Positions 49,718 through 57,573 of a DNA stretch of 64,000 nucleotides are shown here, piece after piece; position 1 is the first letter of the stretch; every line of letters starts with the position of its first letter. The position numbers and the translations under genes were made by a program. Under the pieces are notes generated by a model, which did no database searches, was not told the DNA's origin, and saw only the letters and a program-made list of their open reading frames with translations. The stretch covers positions 62,001 to 126,000 of the forward strand of contig JAFDZC010000019.1 of NCBI GenBank assembly GCA_018267095.1, written 5' to 3'. Source of the stretch: Bacteroidota bacterium (GTDB lineage Bacteria > Bacteroidota > Bacteroidia > Flavobacteriales > Flavobacteriaceae).

Positions 49718-50896
49718 ATGAAACCAGATTTATTTCAAGCTCCAGATTATTATCTTTTGGATGATTTGCTTACCGAAGAACACAAATTGGTTCGCGATGC
49801 GGCCCGTGAATGGGTCAAAAGAGATGTTTCTCCTATTATTGAAGATTATGCACAACGTGCCGAATTTCCGACGCAAATCATTAGTGGTTTGGCTGAAATC
49901 GGAGCCTTCGGACCATACATCCCAGAAGAATATGGCGGTGCCGGTTTAGATCAAATTTCTTACGGACTCATCATGCAAGAAATCGAGCGTGGAGATTCTG
50001 GGGTTCGTTCAACTGCATCGGTTCAATCATCCTTGGTGATGTATCCGATTTGGAAATACGGAAACGAAGAACAACGCAAAAAATATTTACCAAAATTGGC
50101 CTCAGGCGAATGGATGGGCTGCTTTGGACTTACCGAACCCAACCACGGTTCTGACCCGGGCAGTATGATTACCAACTTCAAAGATATGGGTGATCACTAT
50201 TTGCTCAACGGAGCCAAAATGTGGATTTCGAACGCGCCGTTTGCACAAGTGGCGGTGGTTTGGGCTAAAAATGAAGAAGGTCGCATCCACGGACTAATTG
50301 TTGAGCGCGGCATGGAAGGTTTTACCACGCCTGAAACGCACAACAAATGGTCATTGCGCGCCTCGGCCACGGGTGAACTTATTTTTGACAACGTAAAAGT
50401 TCCGAAAGAAAACTTGCTTCCGGGCAAATCAGGTTTGGGTGCTCCGCTAGGCTGTTTAGATTCAGCTCGTTTTGGTATTGCTTGGGGCGCTATTGGTGCT
50501 GCGATGGATTGCTACGACACCGCACTTCGTTATGCCAAAGAACGCACTCAATTCGGAAAACCGATTGCAGCGACTCAATTGCAACAGAAAAAATTAGCCG
50601 AAATGATTACCGAAATCACCAAAGCGCAATTGCTTACTTGGAGATTGGGCGTGCTCAGAAACGAAGGCAAAGCGACCACCGCACAAATATCAATGGCCAA
50701 AAGAAACAACGTCGATATGGCCATCAACATCGCACGTGAAGCGCGTCAGATTTTGGGCGGAATGGGCATCACCGGAGAATATTCCATCATGCGTCACAGC
50801 ATGAACCTCGAATCGGTGATTACCTATGAAGGAACCCACGATATTCACTTGCTTATTACCGGCGCTGATATTACAGGGCTTCCGGCTTTTAAATAA
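49718..50896 (+). CDS. Acyl-CoA dehydrogenase, glutaryl-CoA dehydrogenase-like
   Basis: The 392-residue flavoenzyme has the acyl-CoA dehydrogenase blocks GCFGLTEPNHGSDPGSM (FAD contact) and MWISNAPFAQVAVVWAK, and the catalytic glutamate E371 in TYEGTHDIHLLITGADITG. The 'EPNHGSDPGSM' and 'YEGTHDIH' wording is that of glutaryl-CoA dehydrogenase, which oxidises and decarboxylates glutaryl-CoA to crotonyl-CoA in lysine and tryptophan breakdown. Other pathway genes are not nearby. It is a monocistronic gene with a strong promoter and a terminator. Confidence 0.88.
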   Translation: MKPDLFQAPDYYLLDDLLTEEHKLVRDAAREWVKRDVSPIIEDYAQRAEFPTQIISGLAEIGAFGPYIPEEYGGAGLDQISYGLIMQEIERGDSGVRSTASVQSSLVMYPIWKYGNEEQRKKYLPKLASGEWMGCFGLTEPNHGSDPGSMITNFKDMGDHYLLNGAKMWISNAPFAQVAVVWAKNEEGRIHGLIVERGMEGFTTPETHNKWSLRASATGELIFDNVKVPKENLLPGKSGLGAPLGCLDSARFGIAWGAIGAAMDCYDTALRYAKERTQFGKPIAATQLQQKKLAEMITEITKAQLLTWRLGVLRNEGKATTAQISMAKRNNVDMAINIAREARQILGGMGITGEYSIMRHSMNLESVITYEGTHDIHLLITGADITGLPAFK

Positions 50897-50916
50897 ATCA
50901 GCGAAAATCTCCATAC

Positions 50917-50950
50917 AAAAGCTTCTCATAACAGGGAAGCTTTTTTTTTA
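50917..50950 (+). terminator. Terminator of the acyl-CoA dehydrogenase gene
   Basis: AAGCTTC/GAAGCTT with a 10-nt loop and nine T, 22 bp after the stop codon. Confidence 0.85.
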
Positions 50951-50954
50951 CAAT

Positions 50955-51145
50955 AAAAAAGGGAGCGCCATAAAAGACAACTCCCCTTTTTCCCCATAAC
51001 AAATAGAACTATCGTTTATCGTTTTAGTCTGCAAGCAGAAACTAAAAAGATTGAGTATAAAGCTGTAAGTGCGCAACTAGTATAATGTCCCAAATTAATC
51101 CCATAATCACAACTTACAGCAAGATTCTTAAGAACGATTATTTTC
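50955..51145 (-). ncRNA. Candidate structured RNA, 6S-like
   Basis: The 436-bp gap between the acyl-CoA dehydrogenase and the LytS-type kinase has no gene on either strand. On the minus strand, downstream of TAGTTTTG (a perfect -7), about 190 nt fold in a 6S-like order: a short closing stem (ATCGTT with AACGAT), an internal bubble, a strong inner stem GCTGTAAGT/ACTTACAGC (9 bp, perfect), a small hairpin on the 3' side (TTTAGT..ACTAAA) and a terminal hairpin AAAAAGGGGAG..CTCCCTTTTTT that serves as terminator. Length and layout fit 6S RNA, which binds RNA polymerase. The identification is inference from folding by eye. Confidence 0.42.
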
Positions 51146-51150
51146 TGATT

Positions 51151-51158
51151 CAAAACTA
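51151..51158 (-). promoter_or_regulatory. -7 promoter element of the candidate RNA
   Basis: TAGTTTTG on the minus strand matches TAnnTTTG. An alternative start further upstream, with TTTTG-N17-TATCTGCA (51197-51226 region), cannot be excluded. Confidence 0.45.
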
Positions 51159-51307
51159 TTTAATCGCTTTTTGGTTTGAAAATAATTGCGGTATTTAACC
51201 TGATTTTGCAGATAAACATTTGGCTGATTTTCAAAAGAATAACAACGCTTTTACCGATAAAAACGTCAGACTGGCCGCAATTTTTTCAAAGGCAATTATA
51301 TTATAAT

Positions 51308-51315
51308 TAGCTTTG
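51308..51315 (+). promoter_or_regulatory. -7 promoter element of the LytS/LytTR pair
   Basis: TAGCTTTG matches TAnnTTTG, 17 bp before the ATG. Confidence 0.65.
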
Positions 51316-51332
51316 ACCAACTTATAACAAAC

Positions 51333-52364
51333 ATGAGCAAAAAAACCCTAACCATCCTGCAACATTTTTTGGGCATTTTGGCCTTTTTGTGCATTCCGAT
51401 TTTCTCTTCGCCTGATTTTAGTTGGGCTTTTGACTTTTTGCACATCAGAGGTTTTCAACGTGACTTTACCAGCTACGTTTTGTTTGTTTTTTTCTTTTAT
51501 GCCAATTATTACGCTTTGATTCCGCGCTTGTATTTTACGGATCGAAAAAAAAACTACTTTCTGAGTGTTCTCTTATCGTATGTTTTGTTGAGCGGTATCA
51601 ACAAGCTTTTGTTTTTTAGCTTTGAGCCAATGCACATTCCTATGCACACTGCCCACGGACATATGCATTTCGGGCACAAACCGCTCAATATGCCCATCGG
51701 AAGCGATTTCTTTAAATTTATATTGGTGTTTTTACTGTCGTTTCTGTTTCGTATCAACAATCGCCTGACCGATATTTACGAAGAAAAACTCAAAGCCGAA
51801 GTCTCGTATCTCAAAGCGCAAATCAATCCGCACTTTTTGTTCAATACGCTCAACAGCTTGTATGCATTGACGATACAAAAATCTGATGCTGCGCCCGACG
51901 CTGTTATTAAACTCTCCAGCATGATGCGCTATGTAGTTACCCACAGTGATTCCGACCTTGTTCCGCTGCAAAGCGAGATTGATTATATAGCCGATTATAT
52001 TGCCTTGCAACGTCTGAGAATTTCTGAACCCGCCAACTTACTCTTTGAAGTGACCGGAGATACTTCTGAAAAATTTATTGCGCCTTTGTTGCTGATTCCG
52101 TTTATTGAAAATGCCTTCAAATATGGCGTCAACACTGAGCAGGATTGGCATATTGACATCCGAATCAACATCACTGATACCGATTTCAGTTTGTATGTGG
52201 GCAACCAAAAAGTTTCGGTTCCGATGCACGAAGACGGAAGCACCGAACAAGGCATTGAAAACACAACCAAACGCCTCGAATTGATTTACCCAAACAAACA
52301 CAACCTGCAATTAACCGACTCGCCTCATCGTTATGAGGTTGATTTAAAAATTCACTGGTCATGA
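51333..52364 (+). CDS. LytS/YehU-type sensor histidine kinase with His/Met-rich loop
   Basis: The 343-residue protein has four transmembrane segments (about 8-26, 46-65, 76-96, 126-140) and a cytoplasmic His_kinase domain with H167 in QINPHFLFNTLNSL, then an HATPase (PFIENAFKYGV). Between segments 3 and 4, residues 100-120 contain four Met and six His (for example MHIPMHTAHGHMHFGH), a typical soft-metal ligand set. A metal such as copper or silver may be the signal; this is inference. It overlaps the LytTR regulator by 4 bp. Confidence 0.88.
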   Translation: MSKKTLTILQHFLGILAFLCIPIFSSPDFSWAFDFLHIRGFQRDFTSYVLFVFFFYANYYALIPRLYFTDRKKNYFLSVLLSYVLLSGINKLLFFSFEPMHIPMHTAHGHMHFGHKPLNMPIGSDFFKFILVFLLSFLFRINNRLTDIYEEKLKAEVSYLKAQINPHFLFNTLNSLYALTIQKSDAAPDAVIKLSSMMRYVVTHSDSDLVPLQSEIDYIADYIALQRLRISEPANLLFEVTGDTSEKFIAPLLLIPFIENAFKYGVNTEQDWHIDIRINITDTDFSLYVGNQKVSVPMHEDGSTEQGIENTTKRLELIYPNKHNLQLTDSPHRYEVDLKIHWS

Positions 52365-53059
52365 TCAAAGCCATTGCCTTAGACGACGAACCGCTGGCAC
52401 TTCAAGTAATCGAAAGCTTTTGCGCGCGGCTTGATTATATTCAGCTTGAGAAAACATTTACCAAAACTTCTGAAGCGCACAAATACTTGCGCAAACAACC
52501 CGTTGATTTGATTTTTCTCGACATCCAAATGCCCATGCAAAACGGTTTGCGTTTTTATGCCGATATCGAGCAAAATTGTCAAGTGATTTTTACCACCGCT
52601 TTTAGCGAATATGCTGTCGAAGGTTTTAACGTAAGTGCGACTGATTATCTGCTCAAACCTTTTTCGTTTGAACGTTTCGCCCAAGCCGCCGATAAAGCCA
52701 AGCAAAATTTTGACACGCGCCATAAATCGCCGAATACCGAAGCGCAATATCTGTTTATTCGTGCCGATTACAGTTTGAACAAAATCCTGATTTCAGACAT
52801 TTTGTTTGTTGAAGGCTTAGACGATTATCTCAAAATTCACATCCGCAACCAAAAAACCATCGTGGCACGCATGACCATGAAATCCATACTCGAAAAACTG
52901 CCCGCCACTGAATTTCTGCGCGTGCATCGTTCGTTTATTGTTCCGCTTTCGGGCATTGAAAAAGTCCGCAACAAAATCATTTACATCGGTGATGAAGAAA
53001 TTCCGGTGAGCGCGAGTTATGAAGCCGCTTTTAATAAGGCATTATCAGGGGTAAAATAA
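52361..53059 (+). CDS. LytTR response regulator partner of the LytS-type kinase
   Basis: The 232-residue protein has a receiver (IALDDEP; phosphoacceptor D54 in FLDIQMPM; switch Lys in YLLKPFS) and a C-terminal LytTR domain (about 130-232, FLRVHRSFIVPLSGIEKV). Overlap by 4 bp with the kinase and the shared terminator indicate one transcript. The regulon is unknown; no transporter or enzyme follows directly. Confidence 0.92.
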   Translation: MIKAIALDDEPLALQVIESFCARLDYIQLEKTFTKTSEAHKYLRKQPVDLIFLDIQMPMQNGLRFYADIEQNCQVIFTTAFSEYAVEGFNVSATDYLLKPFSFERFAQAADKAKQNFDTRHKSPNTEAQYLFIRADYSLNKILISDILFVEGLDDYLKIHIRNQKTIVARMTMKSILEKLPATEFLRVHRSFIVPLSGIEKVRNKIIYIGDEEIPVSASYEAAFNKALSGVK

Positions 53060-53086
53060 AAAGCGGACAACATCCGCTCTTTTTTA
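53060..53086 (+). terminator. Bidirectional terminator after the LytS/LytTR pair
   Basis: AGCGGA/TCCGCT with loop CAACA and a CTTTTTT tail; on the other strand it ends in TTTTTA, and it lies between convergent genes. Confidence 0.82.
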
Positions 53087-53410
53087 TGCTTCCGGTGCCA
53101 ATTCTATGGCCAGTCCGTCTAAATCTTCGCTCAGGTGAATCTGACAACCCAAACGGCTGTTGGGTTTTACGTTGAAGGCTTCCCAAAGCATGGCCTCTTC
53201 GTCGGGGTTTTTCTCAGGCAACGCCACATCGTTTAAAACATAACACTGACACGAAGCGCACATGGCCATGCCGCCGCAAATACCAATGGTTCCCTCAGGC
53301 GCGAGTTCATAAGCGCGCACGAGTTCCATAACGTTCATATTCATGTCGGTCGGCGCTTGCACACTATGCGTTACGCCTTCGCGGTCGGTAATGTGAATGG
53401 TAATATCCAT
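53084..53410 (-). CDS. 2Fe-2S ferredoxin, adrenodoxin type
   Basis: The 108-residue protein has the adrenodoxin-type cluster ligands C45, C51, C54 and C89 (ICGGMAMCASCQCYV ... RLGCQIHL). C56 is an additional, non-ligand cysteine. It carries single electrons. The next gene upstream on the same strand encodes a ferredoxin-NADP reductase-like flavoprotein, its probable electron donor, and Fe-S assembly genes follow beyond that. Confidence 0.92.
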   Translation of the reverse strand: MDITIHITDREGVTHSVQAPTDMNMNVMELVRAYELAPEGTIGICGGMAMCASCQCYVLNDVALPEKNPDEEAMLWEAFNVKPNSRLGCQIHLSEDLDGLAIELAPEA

Positions 53411-53429
53411 GCTTTTTTATTTTTTTAAA

Positions 53430-53510
53430 AGCTCTTCCGGCTGTGCGCTGTATCTTTTGTTTTGAACCCCAAAACAAAAGGATGCCGCTGCCATCCGGGC
53501 TAGGCTTCGC
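53430..53510 (-). repeat. Dispersed intergenic palindromic repeat, copy 5
   Basis: On the minus strand: CCTAGCCCGGATGGCAGCGG, then CATC, palindromic centre CTTTTGTTTTG/CAAAACAAAAG around AACCCC or its complement, and AGATACAGCGCACAGCCGG. It is nearly identical in its flanks to copy 2 although the central stem differs. Confidence 0.75.
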
Positions 53511-53515
53511 TCCTA

Positions 53516-54568
53516 TTAATCAATTGATTTCACAACTGCTTTTTCAGCTTCTTTTCGGCTGCCGTCAAAACCGTCTACGCCCGAAACCGTGGTGTATTTG
53601 AGCACATATTTTTTACCCGGATTCAAACGTTGATACACACTCTGACACATCAAAGTCGCCTCGTGAAAACCGCACAAAATCAGTTTGAGTTTGCCCGGAT
53701 AGGTATTCACATCGCCAATAGCATATATGCCTGGTATGTTGGTTTGATAGTCGAGCGCGTTGTTGACTTTGATGGCGTTTTTCTCAATTTCTAAGCCCCA
53801 GTTGGCAATCGCCCCTAATTTAGGCGTGAGTCCAAAGAGCGGAATAAAGAAATCCGTATCGAGGGTTTGCATTTCACCGTTGATGTCCAAAGTCAAACGC
53901 TCCACATGGCCGTTGCCTTCAATGCCGACCACTTCAGCCGGAGTAATCAAATTGATTTTGCCGAGCTTTTTGAGTTCTTGTACTTTCTCTACCGAATCCA
54001 ACGCGCCGCGAAACTCATTGCGTCGATGAACCAAGGTAACCTCTGAAGCTACATTCGAAAGAAAAATACTCCAATCCAACGCCGAGTCGCCACCGCCGGC
54101 AATCACAATGCGTTTATCGCGAAACAGTTCCGGATCCTTGACAAAATACTCTACGCCTTTTTCTTCGTATTGAGCAATGTTTTCAATGAGTGGTTTGCGC
54201 GGCTCAAAAGTGCCCAGACCACCCGCAATGGCAATGGCTTTGGCTTGGTGTTTTGTGCCTTTATTGGTGGTAACTATAAAGCTGTCGTCTTCAAGTCGTT
54301 CGATGGTTTCAGCGGTTTCTCCGAGGGTAAATCCCGGTTGAAATTGCTTGATTTGTTCCATCAGATTGTTCACCAAATCGCCCGCCAATACTTCGGGATA
54401 ACCCGGAATGTCAAAAATGGGTTTTTTCGGATACAACTCGGCCAACTGACCGCCCGGTTGCGGTAAGGCGTCAATCAAATGACATTTGAGTTGCAATAAA
54501 CCTGCTTCAAAAACAGCAAACAATCCGGTTGGGCCGGCGCCTATGATGAGAATATCGGTTTGAATCAT
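53516..54568 (-). CDS. Thioredoxin-reductase-like ferredoxin-NADP reductase
   Basis: The 350-residue flavoprotein has an FAD site at the start (IIGAGPTGLFAVFEAG), PQPGGQLAELYP, a second dinucleotide fold (VIAGGGDSALDWSIFL) for NAD(P)H and the C-terminal FAD block AIGDVNTYPGKLKLI. The redox CxxC of thioredoxin reductase is missing, and the length fits the FNR family of Bacillus/Chlorobium type. It should reduce the ferredoxin encoded downstream. The repeat copy between them may attenuate transcription. Confidence 0.88.
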   Translation of the reverse strand: MIQTDILIIGAGPTGLFAVFEAGLLQLKCHLIDALPQPGGQLAELYPKKPIFDIPGYPEVLAGDLVNNLMEQIKQFQPGFTLGETAETIERLEDDSFIVTTNKGTKHQAKAIAIAGGLGTFEPRKPLIENIAQYEEKGVEYFVKDPELFRDKRIVIAGGGDSALDWSIFLSNVASEVTLVHRRNEFRGALDSVEKVQELKKLGKINLITPAEVVGIEGNGHVERLTLDINGEMQTLDTDFFIPLFGLTPKLGAIANWGLEIEKNAIKVNNALDYQTNIPGIYAIGDVNTYPGKLKLILCGFHEATLMCQSVYQRLNPGKKYVLKYTTVSGVDGFDGSRKEAEKAVVKSID

Positions 54569-54660
54569 GTTCTAAGTTTCAGATAAAAGTTGTATCGGGC
54601 AAAATTCTGCAAGTACAACTGAATGAAAAATGACAAATGTCACACTTGGGACACTTTTTT

Positions 54661-54740
54661 GCGCGAGGGGTTGCAGCGAATATCCTCCCGAATCTTCGGG
54701 AGATAGCAGCGAAAAACCTGACCCGCAGGGACGCGCCCTA
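54661..54740 (+). repeat. Dispersed intergenic palindromic repeat, copy 6
   Basis: The copy reads GAGGGGTTGCAGCGAATATCC, central palindrome TCCCGAATCTTCGGGA, then GATAGCAGCGAAAAACC and the tail GACCCGCAGGGACGCGCCC shared with copy 4. It ends 5 bp before the stop codon of the NifU-like gene. Confidence 0.7.
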
Positions 54741-54745
54741 ATCCA

Positions 54746-54985
54746 TTAGGCAATATTGACTACGGTTTCAATTTGCGGCGCGTATTTTTTGATGGTGGTT
54801 TCAACACCGGCTCTGAGCGTCATTTGGTTGACACTGCAGCTTGTGCACGCGCCTTCAAGACGCACCTTGACGTGTTTGCCCTCGTCAATCGAAACCAGCG
54901 TGATATCGCCGCCGTCTGAATTGAGAAACGGACGGATTTCTTCGAGTGCTTTTTGAACGTTGGTGGTTAATTCTTCTGTAGTCAT
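54746..54985 (-). CDS. NifU C-terminal domain-like Fe-S scaffold
   Basis: With the start MTTEELTTNV the protein is 79 residues and consists of one NifU-like (Nfu) domain: IRPFLNSDGGDITLVSI, cysteines C47 and C50 in GACTSCSVNQMTLRAGVE. Dimers hold a 4Fe-4S cluster for transfer to targets. A longer frame would overlap the end of the mrp gene and is not needed. It lies 23 bp after mrp. Confidence 0.9.
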   Translation of the reverse strand: MTTEELTTNVQKALEEIRPFLNSDGGDITLVSIDEGKHVKVRLEGACTSCSVNQMTLRAGVETTIKKYAPQIETVVNIA

Positions 54986-55008
54986 GTTTTTATCTTTTAG
55001 CGGATGCA

Positions 55009-56145
55009 CTAATTCTTTTTCACAGCCGAACAACCTGCCATTGTGGTAATTTTGATGGCTTCGGTAGGCGGCAAAGTTTCGTTTCGGCTGACGACTTCTT
55101 GCACAACGTTGCGTGTGATGTCTTCAAATACTTTTTCAATCACCGAGGCGGTTTGCATCGCGGCCGGTCTGCCGAAATCCCCGGCTTCACGGATGCTTTG
55201 TACAATCGGCACCTCGCCTAAGAACGGTACTTGTAAATCTTCGGCTAAATTGCGCGCGCCTTCTTTTCCGAAGATGTAATATTTGTTTTCAGGAAGTTCT
55301 TCCGGGGTAAAATAAGCCATGTTTTCTATGATGCCCAACACCGGCACTTTGATGCTGTCGGATAAGAACATCGACACACCTTTTTTGGCATCGGCGAGTG
55401 CCACGGCTTGCGGTGTACTCACCACCACGGCTCCGGTAATCGGCAGCGATTGCATGATGGATAAGTGAATGTCGCCCGTACCCGGCGGTAAATCAATCAG
55501 CAAGAAATCAAGTTGGCCCCAATCGGCGTCAAAAATCATTTGGTTGAGCGCTTTGGCAGCCATCGGTCCGCGCCAAATAACGGCCTGACCCGGAGCAGTA
55601 AAAAATCCGATAGAAAGCATTTTGACTTCGTAGCTTTCAATCGGTTTCATTTTTGAGCGCCCGTCAACTGTTACGGATAGCGGTTTTTCGGTTTCAACAT
55701 CAAACATAATCGGCATCGACGGTCCGTAAATATCGGCATCTAAAACCCCAACTGAAAAGCCCATTTTGGCTAAGGTTACTGCTAAATTGGCTGTAACCGT
55801 TGATTTACCCACACCGCCTTTGCCCGAGGCTACCGCAATGATGTTGCTGATGCCGGGAATAGCTTTGCCCTTGATAGGATCTTCTGGTTTTTCGGGTGTT
55901 TCTACTTTGATGTTGACTTTGACCTCGGCCTCGGCTGAGACCAAGTTGTGGATGGTTTTGCGGATGTCGTCTTCAGCGCGCTTTTTGATGTGCATCGCCG
56001 GACTGTGCAAGACCAATTCTACCACCACTTCGTTGCCAAAAGTGAGCACATTGGTCACGGCTCCGCTTTCGACCATATTTTTTCCTTCACCGGCCACCGT
56101 GATGGTTTCAAGGGCGGCCAAGATGGCTTTTCTGTCTATTTTCAT
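55009..56145 (-). CDS. Mrp/ApbC-type Fe-S carrier ATPase
   Basis: The 378-residue protein has an N-terminal MIP18/DUF59-like domain (about 1-80) and a P-loop domain with the deviant Walker A GKGGVGKST (108-116), DADIYGPSMP and LIDLPPGTGD. Mrp proteins load Fe-S clusters onto apo-proteins. The usual CxxC between ENM and the C-terminus is missing: the sequence reads ENMAYFTPEELPENKYY. A single cysteine remains near the end (C372 in MAGCSAV). Cluster binding must therefore differ, or depend on the adjacent Nfu protein. Confidence 0.92.
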   Translation of the reverse strand: MKIDRKAILAALETITVAGEGKNMVESGAVTNVLTFGNEVVVELVLHSPAMHIKKRAEDDIRKTIHNLVSAEAEVKVNIKVETPEKPEDPIKGKAIPGISNIIAVASGKGGVGKSTVTANLAVTLAKMGFSVGVLDADIYGPSMPIMFDVETEKPLSVTVDGRSKMKPIESYEVKMLSIGFFTAPGQAVIWRGPMAAKALNQMIFDADWGQLDFLLIDLPPGTGDIHLSIMQSLPITGAVVVSTPQAVALADAKKGVSMFLSDSIKVPVLGIIENMAYFTPEELPENKYYIFGKEGARNLAEDLQVPFLGEVPIVQSIREAGDFGRPAAMQTASVIEKVFEDITRNVVQEVVSRNETLPPTEAIKITTMAGCSAVKKN

Positions 56146-56201
56146 TTTGCTGTCTTAAAAATATCGTTCAGCTTAATTTTATTTAAACTGATTTTAGACG
56201 G

Positions 56202-56209
56202 CAAAGATA
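56202..56209 (-). promoter_or_regulatory. -7 promoter element of mrp
   Basis: TATCTTTG on the minus strand, 56 bp before the mrp ATG. It could also drive the NifU-like gene. Confidence 0.62.
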
Positions 56210-56274
56210 ATATGAAATGTTGTGAAACAAGGGTTAATGAATTGAAAATCTTTATAGCGGTTTTGCGAAAAACT

Positions 56275-57573
56275 TTAGAGCGTTTGCCCTTGCATGAGCT
56301 TGATTTTAAAATCGGTAAACTGAATCATCAGTTGATTTTTAAGATGGTCATACTGAGCATTGAGCCATTGATTTTTGACCGACGAAAACACCACTGCATC
56401 CATTTTTCCGGAGTTGAATTTGGCTTGTGAAGTTTTGAACGAGGCCTCGGCCAACTTTGTTACTTGCTCAAATTGCGGGCGAAGTTGCTCGTAATTGGCC
56501 TTTTTTTGCGCTTCGGTATCGAGCTGATTTTTGAGTTGTCGCTTGGCTTGTTCGAGCGCGCATTTGCTTTTTTGTTCTTCGATGCGCGCGGCTGATACCG
56601 AACGATTATTTCTGAAACCATTGAACACCGGCACATACAACTGAATCCCGACTTGCTGGTTTTTGTTGTTTTTAAATTGCGTGTGAAAATCGTCCACTAC
56701 TACATTCGGCTGATTGAGCGGTTTGTAGTAAAAAGTCGAAGCGCTGTAATAAGTTGACAAGGTGGGCAAATTGCGCGCACGCAGGCGTTGACGATCGGCC
56801 ATACTGGCTTTTAAATTAAGCTCCGCCGCTATGATTTTCGGGCTTGAAAAATCGGTTTTGCTCATCAAAGACGACTCAATACTTTGTGGTTTATCAAGTG
56901 TAATTTGTTCAGGCAATACTGCATCAACGCTGATGAGTTGCAACAATTCACGTTTGCGCAAAGCAGCGAGTTGTTGGGTTTCTGACAACCTGATTTGCTC
57001 TTGCGCATGGCTGAGTTGCATGTCGTATAAATCGCTGTTGGGTTTGCTGCCAAGAGTGACTTCTTTAGAAATCCGCTCAAGATTAAACTGTGCATTTTTG
57101 AACTGTTCTTCTTGAATGGCCTGCAATTCTTGCGCGAACAAGGCTTGCAAATAACTCTCGAGTATTTGCAATTTGTATTCGCTTTCAAAAACAGCTAAAT
57201 CGGCTTGGGCAATTTTTTGTTCAATACCACTGCGCGCGCGACTGGCCAACGATTCAAAGTTGAGTAAATTCATTTGCGCATTCAAGAAAAAACTGTCGTT
57301 TTGAATGTTCGAGCTGACCCTGCCATTGGTGGCCGGATCAATCGTAGAACCAAAATTATAACTCTGAACTCCGCTGAGCGAAACCTCGGGCATCCACAAC
57401 AAAGCCAAAGGTTGATGCAATTTCTGTGTTTTTTTGACCTGAAGGTTTTTGATTTGAGCCTCGAGACTATTTTTCATTCCTTGGTCAAAACAGCGCTGCA
57501 AAGTCCAAACTTCGGTTTGCGACCAGCCCAGAGTTGCGCAAAAAAACACGAAAAACAAAACGAACTTATTCAT
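56275..57573 (-). CDS. TolC-family outer membrane efflux protein
   Basis: With the start MNKFVLFFVFF the protein is 432 residues. It has a signal peptide (cut near LGWSQ) and two long helical hairpin halves typical of TolC (first half WTLQRCFDQGMKNSLEAQIKN; second half LKASMADRQRLRARNLPTLS). It forms the outer-membrane channel for the ABC export system upstream. It overlaps the permease gene by 8 bp, so it is the last gene of that operon. Confidence 0.9.
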   Translation of the reverse strand: MNKFVLFFVFFCATLGWSQTEVWTLQRCFDQGMKNSLEAQIKNLQVKKTQKLHQPLALLWMPEVSLSGVQSYNFGSTIDPATNGRVSSNIQNDSFFLNAQMNLLNFESLASRARSGIEQKIAQADLAVFESEYKLQILESYLQALFAQELQAIQEEQFKNAQFNLERISKEVTLGSKPNSDLYDMQLSHAQEQIRLSETQQLAALRKRELLQLISVDAVLPEQITLDKPQSIESSLMSKTDFSSPKIIAAELNLKASMADRQRLRARNLPTLSTYYSASTFYYKPLNQPNVVVDDFHTQFKNNKNQQVGIQLYVPVFNGFRNNRSVSAARIEEQKSKCALEQAKRQLKNQLDTEAQKKANYEQLRPQFEQVTKLAEASFKTSQAKFNSGKMDAVVFSSVKNQWLNAQYDHLKNQLMIQFTDFKIKLMQGQTL

